Part shown: positions 8,600 through 15,325 of the stretch, piece after piece
Position numbering within the stretch: the stretch's first letter is position 1
Layout of the letters: each line of letters starts with the position of its first letter
Origin: JAHDCJ01 sp039028895
Lineage (GTDB): Bacteria; Bacteroidota; Bacteroidia; Chitinophagales; Saprospiraceae
Direction: 5' to 3'
Length of the DNA: 64,000 bases
Assembly: GCA_039028895.1 (NCBI GenBank)
Contig: JBCCHF010000010.1
Location: 62,001 to 126,000 of the forward strand
The notes under the pieces: generated by a model
What the model saw: the letters and a program-made list of their open reading frames with translations, nothing else
Told to the model about the DNA's origin: nothing
Database searches by the model: none
Position numbers and translations under genes: made by a program

Positions 8600-8671
8600 T
8601 GTCATAAAAGGTCAAAGGCCAATATTGGCATTATGTCTCCTTTCGATTTCGTTGGAATATCCTGTTTTGAC

Positions 8672-9175
8672 TTAATTTTCCTTTGTCTTTTGGTCCAGTA
8701 TTTTCAATAGGGTAGGCATTCTGAATTCGCCATGCATGGTTTTGACCTTTTCAGCTGCATCATTGAGTGCCATTCCGGCAACGGAAATAAATAACGGATT
8801 GGCACTACTTCCCCGCAGCACCTCAGCAACATACAGATCGTTATTATGGAATCGTTTTTTAGCCACTCCAACAACTGGTATTTTTCCATCAAGGTGATCA
8901 AAGACATAAGCACCAAGACCCCGCTTGCCATCATTGGATAGAGTCACATAGCCATCGATGATAATGGTTTCGCAAAAGGAGAGGTCAAAAAGTGTAAGCA
9001 CTTCGACGATACAGGGTAATTCTCTCTTGTAAAATTCGCCGGGTTGGTAGTCGTCAGCTATGGGTAAATCAAGAACCTGTATATTTGATGGCTGGTCGTC
9101 TTGCCAGTCCTCAAAGGCAATGCTCACGGTTTTGGCAAGGTTTTCTCTATAGTGGACGTCGATGGCTAGAATCAT
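8672..9175 (-). CDS. endonuclease V family protein, short and divergent
   Basis: A 167-residue protein aligning by eye with the endonuclease V core, which nicks DNA or RNA near deaminated bases. Visible landmarks are AIDVHY with D6, YQPGEFYKRE with E52 (family Y-x-PG-x-L-x-F-RE), IIIDGY with D74 and VVGVAKKRF (family GVAK). The C-terminal part NPLFISVAGM...MPTLLKILDQ also fits. The N-terminal helix of the 220-residue Escherichia coli enzyme is missing. The DGHG-x3-HP loop, which carries a conserved His, is DGYVTLSNDG here, so activity may be altered. It is transcribed divergently from the sheath-like gene; the two start codons are 22 bases apart. Confidence 0.75.
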   Translation of the reverse strand: MILAIDVHYRENLAKTVSIAFEDWQDDQPSNIQVLDLPIADDYQPGEFYKRELPCIVEVLTLFDLSFCETIIIDGYVTLSNDGKRGLGAYVFDHLDGKIPVVGVAKKRFHNNDLYVAEVLRGSSANPLFISVAGMALNDAAEKVKTMHGEFRMPTLLKILDQKTKEN

Positions 9176-9197
9176 TTTTTCTAATTAACACCTAAAA

Positions 9198-10634
9198 ATG
9201 AAAAAGGTACTACTTTTCTTGTTTATCCTCTCTTTCGCTACTTATGCTATTGCTCAATCGACGTATAAAACACCCGGTGTTTATATCGAGGAGATTTCAA
9301 CGCTCCCAGCTTCCGTCGCTGAGGTAGAAACAGCAATTCCGGCATTTATCGGTTTTACCGAAAAAGGAGCCGCAAATCAGCCGATATTAATTGAAAGTAC
9401 TACAGATTATAAAAAACATTTTGGCGGGGCATTCAAGGCTTCGTTCGATGTACAGCTGCAAACCTCTGCAGGCTATAAAGACGTTGACCATATTACGCGT
9501 ACTTCAGAAGATCATTTTTACCTGCATTATGCCATCCAGCATTTTTTCCTGAACGGTGGCAAGAAGTGTTATATCATTCCGGCAGGCAATTATGAAGATC
9601 GGAATACAGCAACCGGATTGTCTCGGTTTTCGATGGCGCTTAGTGCAATTGAAGAAATAGACGAAGTGACCATCCTTGTTTTTCCGGACGCATTATTCCT
9701 TTCCCATTCAGAATACTACGAAGTGGTCGATGAAGCCTTGACCCAATGCAGTGATCTTGGCGATCGATTTACATTGGTTGATATTCACACAAGTGACCTT
9801 ACAAATACATCAGCAATTAAAACCGAATTGAAAACAGGTCAGAATTTCAGAAATGCCAATCTGGATCTTCAGAATCTCATGTATGGAGCCGCTTATACGC
9901 CGCATTTAGTAACCCGATATCAATACCGATATGACGTTTACGATGTAGCGATCAACCTGGCTGGTATGACCGGGGTGACTATGGGTGACCAGTCATTCCG
10001 CCAAAACAACCCGGTACTTTTTGAAAAGATAGAATTGATGATTGGCCGCATGAATATTACCCTTCCGCCAAGCGCAGCGATGGCCGGCATTTATTCGAAA
10101 GTAGATGGCTTTAACGGCGTTTGGAAGGCGCCAGCCAATATTTCTATTAAAGGGGTAAATGCATTATCAGCAGAGGTCACTGCTTCTGCTTCAAACAACC
10201 TTAATGTTGATACGAACTCGGGCAAATCGATCAATGCGATCAGGCGTTTCATCGGAAGAGGCATGCTGGTTTGGGGCTCTCGCACCCTTGCGGGGAATGA
10301 CAACGAATGGCGTTATATTCCAACCAGACGAACCTTCAATATGGTTGAGGAATCCATCAAAAAATCAACATTCTATGCTGTTTTCGAGCAGAATGATGCC
10401 AATACATGGTCAGAGGTAAGAGGGGTAATCAACAACTACCTGACTGATCTTTGGCGTAAAGGCGCCTTGGCAGGCGTTAAGCCGGAAGAGGCGTTTTATG
10501 TGAAGGTCGGACTCGGTGAAACGATGACAGCGCAAGATGTTCTTGAAAAAAGAATGATTATCGAAATCGGGATGGCCATGCACAGACCAGCCGAGTTTGT
10601 AACATTGCGGATCACACACCTAATGGAAAATTAG
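9198..10634 (+). CDS. exported phage tail sheath-like protein
   Basis: A 478-residue protein. The mature part looks like a full contractile-tail sheath: N-terminal STYKTPGVYIEEIST, then AIPAFIGFTEKG, HFFLNGGKKCYIIPAG, VTILVFPDALFLS, LGDRFTLVDIH, and the conserved C-terminal domain IRRFIGRGMLVWGSRTLAG, RYIPTRRTFNMVEESI, EKRMIIEIGMAMHRPAEFVTLRI. What is odd is residues 1-19, a textbook signal peptide (MKKVLLFLFILSFATYAIA|Q) in unbroken frame. Cytoplasmic sheaths of phages, T6SS-like and eCIS particles have none. No tube, baseplate, spike or AAA ATPase gene is in the window, so it is an orphan. It might be a periplasmic or surface filament or lattice protein. Fold assignment is strong; function is unknown. 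Confidence 0.88.
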   Translation: MKKVLLFLFILSFATYAIAQSTYKTPGVYIEEISTLPASVAEVETAIPAFIGFTEKGAANQPILIESTTDYKKHFGGAFKASFDVQLQTSAGYKDVDHITRTSEDHFYLHYAIQHFFLNGGKKCYIIPAGNYEDRNTATGLSRFSMALSAIEEIDEVTILVFPDALFLSHSEYYEVVDEALTQCSDLGDRFTLVDIHTSDLTNTSAIKTELKTGQNFRNANLDLQNLMYGAAYTPHLVTRYQYRYDVYDVAINLAGMTGVTMGDQSFRQNNPVLFEKIELMIGRMNITLPPSAAMAGIYSKVDGFNGVWKAPANISIKGVNALSAEVTASASNNLNVDTNSGKSINAIRRFIGRGMLVWGSRTLAGNDNEWRYIPTRRTFNMVEESIKKSTFYAVFEQNDANTWSEVRGVINNYLTDLWRKGALAGVKPEEAFYVKVGLGETMTAQDVLEKRMIIEIGMAMHRPAEFVTLRITHLMEN

Positions 10635-10649
10635 TTTTTCTTTATCTGG

Positions 10650-10664
10650 GACTGTAAAACAGTC
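10650..10664 (+). terminator. weak candidate terminator after the sheath-like gene
   Basis: GACTGT-AAA-ACAGTC is a perfect 6-bp stem with a 3-base loop, starting 16 bases after the stop codon. It is followed by TGTTTGGG rather than a long T run, so termination strength is doubtful. Confidence 0.3.
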
Positions 10665-10710
10665 TGTTTGGGCAAGGGCATTTTCCTTAAAGCTCTCGGA
10701 ATAAAGGATG

Positions 10711-10745
10711 CACATTTTTTCACGCAAAGACGCAAAACTCCAAAA
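10711..10745. repeat. dispersed GCAAAG intergenic repeat, copy 2
   Basis: TTTTTTCACGCAAAGACGCAAAAC and following bases, the same family as the copy near the window start. It sits between the sheath-like gene and the VWA gene, which suggests that these two are separate transcription units. Confidence 0.5.
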
Positions 10746-10875
10746 AGGACGTGAAGTTTCATTTTGTTGGATTATGAGGCTATTTCATAAGTGGACAAAA
10801 ACCATTATCTTGGGGGTACAAATCTGTTCTGCCCACCTTTTTATAATTTCTTAATTATTGGTAAACCCCTATTTC

Positions 10876-12600
10876 ATGAAAAAGCTATTTTTCTTAGCTG
10901 CACTTTTGTGTGCAGGATTTTTTTGTTTTGGGCAGGAAGAAGAAGAGGCTTCAAGTCCAAAAGCTATTCAATTTATTACTGATGCCAGCGGATCCATGTG
11001 GCAAAAGGTAGATGGTGAGTATAAGATCGTCATCGCCAAAGAAGTGTTAGGCAACCTCGTTTCCGAAATGCCCGACAACCAGTCCATGGGGCTTGTCGCT
11101 TATGGCCATCGCAAAAAAGGTGATTGCAACGATATTGAAGAGTTGCTACCAGTAACCAACACCGATAAGGCGGCATTTCTAAAGCACCTTAAGAGCCTTA
11201 ATCCAATTGGGAAAACGCCTTTGGCCCGGTCCGCAAAACTTGTTATCGAAAAACTAAAATCTTCTGGGCAGGCGGCGACGGTTATCCTTATTACAGACGG
11301 TATTGAAACCTGTGATGGTGACCTTTGTCAAATCGTTAAAGACGCCAAAGCCGCAGGTGTGGATTTCGTTTTACACGTCATTGGTTTTGACTTAAAAGAC
11401 GCGGATAGGACCGTACTTGAATGCGCAGCTGAAGAAGGTGGTGGCAAGTATGTAGACGCTGACGACAAACTGGAACTCAACGACGCCCTCGAAGAAACCA
11501 GCACGGCCGAAGTTATTGATGAACCAGAATCGGTTGAGCCAGAAGTCGAACACCCGGGTCGTTTAACAGCTAAGGTTATTCGCAACGGGGAGCTTATTGA
11601 CGCTATGGTAAACATATATATTGCCGGAACCGACAACGCCACCGATTTTAGCAAACGGAGCTATACCTCCATTGAAACCAACCCCATTAAATTCGAGTTA
11701 CCCCTTGGCACATTTGATGTCGAAGCCACTCCTGAAGGGAAGCGGGCACTCGATCCGATCAAGTATTCTAATGTTGAAGTAACGACCGATGATCAGGAAT
11801 TGGTTTTCGATTTTTCTTCTGGCAAAGTGGAAGTTCTGGTAACCAAGTTTGGGGAACTTCAGGATGCCTCCGTAAAAATTATCAGCAAGGCAACTGGAGA
11901 GGTTAAAGATGCTGGCAGGACCTATACCAGCAGCTCTTCCAACCCTTTGATCAAGGAACTGCCGGCAGGCGAATATGCGGTTGAATTATTGGCACTAGGT
12001 ATGAAAGGGGAGTCTGCGAAAGTCACATTGGGCAATATTGTTATTTCGGCTGGGGAAACAACCAAGACAAGCCATGATTTTGCGCCTGGAAAAATATCTA
12101 TCAAAGTAACCAATAATGGAGAACTGCATGACACTTCTGTCTCAATTGATGAACAAGAAAGCGGAAAGCGGACCGCAGGCGGCAGAACTTATACGAGCGC
12201 ATCCTCTAACCCAATGATAAAGGAAATTACCCCTGGCACCTATGATGTTACCCTGTCTGCGCTTGTTCTCAAAGGCGAAGGCACCAAGCTTGTCATTGAA
12301 GATGTTGTTGTGAAAGGTGGAGAAACAACTACCCTTGAACATGATTTCAAATCATGCGAATTAACAACAGGAGCTACTTCCGGAGGCGAGTTGGTAGATG
12401 CTATCATCAATATTACTTCCAAAACAACTGGTAAAAAAGTAACTGGAAAACGTGCCTACGGCAAGGAAATTACGTTTATGCTGACCCCCGACACGTACGA
12501 GGTAACAGTCAATCCGTTTAAACTGGACGGTAATCCTAAAAAGACATTTACGGTTACCCTTGAAGCAGGCGACCAGAAAAGACAGGTTGAAGCCTGGTAA
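10876..12600 (+). CDS. secreted VWA-domain protein with four C-terminal repeats
   Basis: A 574-residue exported protein. I take the ATG at 10876, since the frame is open to a TTG at 10858. Signal peptide residues 1-19 end CFG|Q. The von Willebrand factor A domain spans about 29-205 with an intact metal site: DASGS at 36-40, the TPLARS threonine near 114 and ITDGIE near 140. Four related repeats of about 80-90 residues follow (228-315, 316-404, 405-493, 494-574). Each begins x-V-x-x-x-GEL-x-DA and most carry R-x-YTS-x-x-SNP-x-IKELPAGEYAVE-like strands, so they are probably carboxypeptidase-regulatory-like beta sandwiches. Likely a periplasmic or surface adhesion or scaffold protein. Confidence 0.85.
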   Translation: MKKLFFLAALLCAGFFCFGQEEEEASSPKAIQFITDASGSMWQKVDGEYKIVIAKEVLGNLVSEMPDNQSMGLVAYGHRKKGDCNDIEELLPVTNTDKAAFLKHLKSLNPIGKTPLARSAKLVIEKLKSSGQAATVILITDGIETCDGDLCQIVKDAKAAGVDFVLHVIGFDLKDADRTVLECAAEEGGGKYVDADDKLELNDALEETSTAEVIDEPESVEPEVEHPGRLTAKVIRNGELIDAMVNIYIAGTDNATDFSKRSYTSIETNPIKFELPLGTFDVEATPEGKRALDPIKYSNVEVTTDDQELVFDFSSGKVEVLVTKFGELQDASVKIISKATGEVKDAGRTYTSSSSNPLIKELPAGEYAVELLALGMKGESAKVTLGNIVISAGETTKTSHDFAPGKISIKVTNNGELHDTSVSIDEQESGKRTAGGRTYTSASSNPMIKEITPGTYDVTLSALVLKGEGTKLVIEDVVVKGGETTTLEHDFKSCELTTGATSGGELVDAIINITSKTTGKKVTGKRAYGKEITFMLTPDTYEVTVNPFKLDGNPKKTFTVTLEAGDQKRQVEAW

Positions 12601-12602
12601 TC

Positions 12603-12896
12603 CTATAAAACCAGAACTGCGATGGCTATGAATATTAATATATAAATACCATACTCGATCCTGGTACGGAAGACCCGGCCCCGATTTGCCTTGATAACCT
12701 TTGGTGAATCTGGGCTGGGTTTTCTGTTTATTGAGGTTGATTTTTTACCCTCAACATAGGATTTTAGTCCCAATTTTGACCTTTTGTATAATTGCCTTAA
12801 AGCTTTGTTGTTGTTTAGACTTATTTGTCCGTGAAGTGCATGAACTGCCATAGTTTCTTTTCTTAGAATATGCTTAGGTTCTAAGGGAAAGTCCAT
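12603..12896 (-). CDS. small protein with C-terminal membrane anchor
   Basis: About 97 residues from the ATG at 12896 (MDFPLEPKHILRKE). The body is strongly basic (LYKRSKLGLKSYVEGKK). The last 20 residues (YGIYILIFIAIAVLVL) form a single hydrophobic helix at the very C-terminus, as in tail-anchored proteins. The frame is open further upstream to 12974, but that part crosses a dispersed repeat and is unlikely to be coding. It converges with the VWA gene with a 2-base gap. No family recognised; it could also be non-coding. Confidence 0.5.
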   Translation of the reverse strand: MDFPLEPKHILRKETMAVHALHGQISLNNNKALRQLYKRSKLGLKSYVEGKKSTSINRKPSPDSPKVIKANRGRVFRTRIEYGIYILIFIAIAVLVL

Positions 12897-12947
12897 TTTT
12901 TTCTTTTTATCTGGACGAAAAGTCGACGAAACCTGGCTTTTAGTTTT

Positions 12948-13105
12948 TTTTACCGCAAAGTAACATGAAGCCATTTCACAGAGAGTCGCAGAGATTTTTC
13001 TTTGTGAATCTTTGCAAAATCCCTTTGCGGATTTTTGTGGTGAAAAGGGTTTCTTTTTTGTTCACGCAAAGGGCGCTAAGAAGGCGCAAAGTTCGCGAAG
13101 ATTAT
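12948..13105. repeat. dispersed GCAAAG / CACAGAG repeat, copy 3
   Basis: A long copy or cluster: ACCGCAAAGTAACATG, TTCACAGAGAGTCGCAGAG, CTTTGCGGATTTTTGTGGTG, then TTCACGCAAAGGGCGCTAAG and GGCGCAAAGTTCGCGAAG. It fills the gap between the small tail-anchored gene and the VOC gene. Confidence 0.55.
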
Positions 13106-13112
13106 TTTATGG

Positions 13113-13532
13113 TTATTGGACATTGCCTTTTTCGTCAAGTTCGAGGAAAGGGTTGTAGGCGATTTCCCATAGATTATTGTCTGGGTCGGCAATGTAGCCA
13201 CTGTAGCCGCCCCAGAACACTTTTTGGGGTGGCTTTATAATCTTTACGTTTTTGCTTTCAAACATAGCGAACAGTTTATCAACTTCCTTTTCGGAATGGG
13301 TGTTATGGGCTAGTGTAAAGGCTTTAAACCCACTTCCTTCGGATTTAATACCTACATCTTCGGCGAGCGCTTCTCGGTTATACAAAGAAAGTAGTATGCC
13401 ATTCAGCTGGAGGAAGGTGATATTGTCGTTGCTGTGATCACTCTTGGCCCAGCCAAAGACTTTTGTGTAAAAATCTTCTGAGGCCTTGACGTCTTTTACC
13501 CCTAGTGTAATGATGGTGAGTCTTTGCTGCAT
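13113..13532 (-). CDS. VOC superfamily (glyoxalase/bleomycin-resistance fold) protein
   Basis: A 139-residue cytoplasmic protein with one VOC module pair. The N-terminal half reads RLTIITLGVKDVKASEDFYTKVFGW, and the C-terminal half ends GYSGYIADPDNNLWEIAYNP, the classic DPDGN-xWE strand. The family includes dioxygenases, lyases and resistance proteins, so substrate cannot be assigned. Metal ligands would be the early T/H-type position, the middle acidic position and E at the WEI strand. Starts 24 bases downstream of the YcxB-like gene stop and may be co-transcribed with it. Confidence 0.87.
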   Translation of the reverse strand: MQQRLTIITLGVKDVKASEDFYTKVFGWAKSDHSNDNITFLQLNGILLSLYNREALAEDVGIKSEGSGFKAFTLAHNTHSEKEVDKLFAMFESKNVKIIKPPQKVFWGGYSGYIADPDNNLWEIAYNPFLELDEKGNVQ

Positions 13533-13556
13533 AGTCTTTATTATGGATTATCTGTT

Positions 13557-14102
13557 TCAGCTCCATTTCCAATTGGGGTCGTCGATGTATTCAATATCAA
13601 GTTTTTGAGAAAGCACTTTTAAAGTTTTTCTGAAAGATTGAAAATTGTCAACACGTTGCTTGGGAACGATGTGGGTATGTCCTGTCAAAAACTTGATATA
13701 GAGGTGGTCTGCTGTTTCATAAGCTTCGGCAATTTCAGTAATCTTTGTTTTCGATTCTGAAGCATGGTCTTTTGCATAAAGATAATCGTCTTCGAGCCCC
13801 AGAGTAACTTCCCTGTCGAACCGATTGTGATAATTTTCAACAATGTACTTTTCGTAATATGCCTTATATCGCTTCCTCGAATACCCCGGATAAAAAATAA
13901 ACCAGGCAATGGCAATGGAAAGATAGATACCAACGATTGTCAGATCACCTTTCGAAACAAAAAAAAGAGATAATAAAATAAAAATAGTCGGCAGGATAAA
14001 CAGGTTTCTTTTTCTCACCTTTCTCAAATGCTCTGATTGGGTGGCATTGAATAACTGGAAGGTCAGAAAATCCTTCTTTTTCAAAACATATTTGACCTCC
14101 AT
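13557..14102 (-). CDS. YcxB-like membrane protein
   Basis: A 181-residue protein beginning at the ATG at 14102 (MEVKYVLKKKDFLTFQLF). That start overlaps the preceding stop codon by one base (TAATG) and has AAGGAGG just ahead, which settles it over the longer frame. Two hydrophobic helices lie near residues 35-75 (NLFILPTIFILLSLFFV, IVGIYLSIAIAWFIFY). A soluble C-terminal domain follows, with EAYETADHLYIKF and a closing HIVPKQRV...FRKTL segment typical of YcxB-like proteins. The function of this family is not established. It is translationally coupled to the DUF3999/DUF2339 pair. Confidence 0.72.
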   Translation of the reverse strand: MEVKYVLKKKDFLTFQLFNATQSEHLRKVRKRNLFILPTIFILLSLFFVSKGDLTIVGIYLSIAIAWFIFYPGYSRKRYKAYYEKYIVENYHNRFDREVTLGLEDDYLYAKDHASESKTKITEIAEAYETADHLYIKFLTGHTHIVPKQRVDNFQSFRKTLKVLSQKLDIEYIDDPNWKWS

Positions 14103-15325
14103 TAACCCTCCTTTTTTATCATCCCCATTGTGAACCAGCCCAACACTAACACCACAATCACTAAAACACCCCATATCCAAATTTTACTGGCCATTAACGG
14201 ACTAACTTCTTTTTCTGTGGTGCCGACAAATTGCGCTTCTCCAAGGCTAAGCGTGGTCAATTCTTCAGGAATTTTATCCTGAAATTTTACGATATCGTAA
14301 TTAGGAATTGAGGCATTTTTATTCCCGTATTGTAACGAATAATTACCATTTTTTGTAAATCTTGCTATTAAGTTATAATTAAATCCTTTTATTTCAATCT
14401 CCTCAATATCAAGCGGTTCATTATCATGGTTTCGAATTGTAACTTTTATTTTTTGTGTTGTTTCTGAATTAAATGTAAACTCAGGATCTTCTATTGAATT
14501 CAGAATGCCAGCGTGAACAAATTTATATTGAGGCAACCATCCATTCGGGGTTTCAACACTGTCCGTTAACACCTCAACGGTGAATGGCCGATAAAAATCA
14601 AATTCACTACTAACCGTAGTTTTTATATATGAAACCGGGACTGCTTTATCAAAAACTAAATTAATTTCTGTTTGCTTTTTGGTATTGTCTGTTTGCTTCG
14701 TCACCTCGAAATCTGAATATGTTTCATATCCTGGTTCAACAGTCTTCAAATTATTCAGGGAGGCCCCTTTAAAATCAACTTCCGTTACCGGAAAAGTAAT
14801 CCGGAAATAAGGATAATTGGTTTGCTCAAAATGAAGGGCTGTAAAGTTATATTTCGTTTGATCTGTTTCGATATTAAGAATGCGATAATCTTCCTCTATC
14901 GTAAACCATTTTTTCTGATCCTGGCTACCTTCGAATGTGATATTCCAATCAAAATTGGTATTGCCTAAAGCCAGTTTAACCTCATTTATTGGTGTCTGGT
15001 TATCGAGCGAAAAGGTGATGTATCTCTTCCCTTCGCGAGTCGAATTATTAATCGTGCTGAATGCAACTTGTTGACTTTCGATCTTACCCCTTTCTACTTT
15101 GAGAATGTAGGGCGCTTCAATTGTATCATTGCCGGGGGTTACCCCAATGATCCTGAGATCGCGTAGGTCTTTAGTGGCATGTCTGAAAAGATCGGCAGGT
15201 AATTCGATGCGGTGCCAGGCATCAGCAATTCCTGAAATTTCGCGAGCATAGTTTGGTCCGTTTTCGGCATACATTGAAAAGGCGATCAAAAGCATTCCGG
15301 CAACGGAAAAAATTCTATTTTTCAT
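14102..15325 (-). CDS. DUF3999-like exported membrane-anchored protein
   Basis: About 407 residues from the ATG at 15325 (MKNRIFSVAGMLLIAFSMYAENG); other ATGs up to 15343 are possible. Signal peptide residues 1-18. The large periplasmic part has beta-rich, discoidin-like segments (WHRIELPADLFRHATKDLRDLRIIG, then FEGSQDQKKWFTI). One C-terminal helix (IWIWGVLVIVVLVLGWFTMGMI) anchors it. This layout matches DUF3999, a family regularly encoded beside DUF2339. The start lies inside the DUF2339 gene (about 11 bases overlap), so the two are coupled. The pair is suspected to act at the envelope, but no activity is known. Confidence 0.75.
   Translation of the reverse strand: MKNRIFSVAGMLLIAFSMYAENGPNYAREISGIADAWHRIELPADLFRHATKDLRDLRIIGVTPGNDTIEAPYILKVERGKIESQQVAFSTINNSTREGKRYITFSLDNQTPINEVKLALGNTNFDWNITFEGSQDQKKWFTIEEDYRILNIETDQTKYNFTALHFEQTNYPYFRITFPVTEVDFKGASLNNLKTVEPGYETYSDFEVTKQTDNTKKQTEINLVFDKAVPVSYIKTTVSSEFDFYRPFTVEVLTDSVETPNGWLPQYKFVHAGILNSIEDPEFTFNSETTQKIKVTIRNHDNEPLDIEEIEIKGFNYNLIARFTKNGNYSLQYGNKNASIPNYDIVKFQDKIPEELTTLSLGEAQFVGTTEKEVSPLMASKIWIWGVLVIVVLVLGWFTMGMIKKEG

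Noticed and set aside
9198..10634. Prophage or complete contractile injection system
   Set aside because: Only the sheath-like gene is present, with a signal peptide and ordinary chromosomal neighbours.
12897..12974. Longer form of the small tail-anchored protein
   Set aside because: The extra residues come from a dispersed repeat and basic low-complexity sequence.
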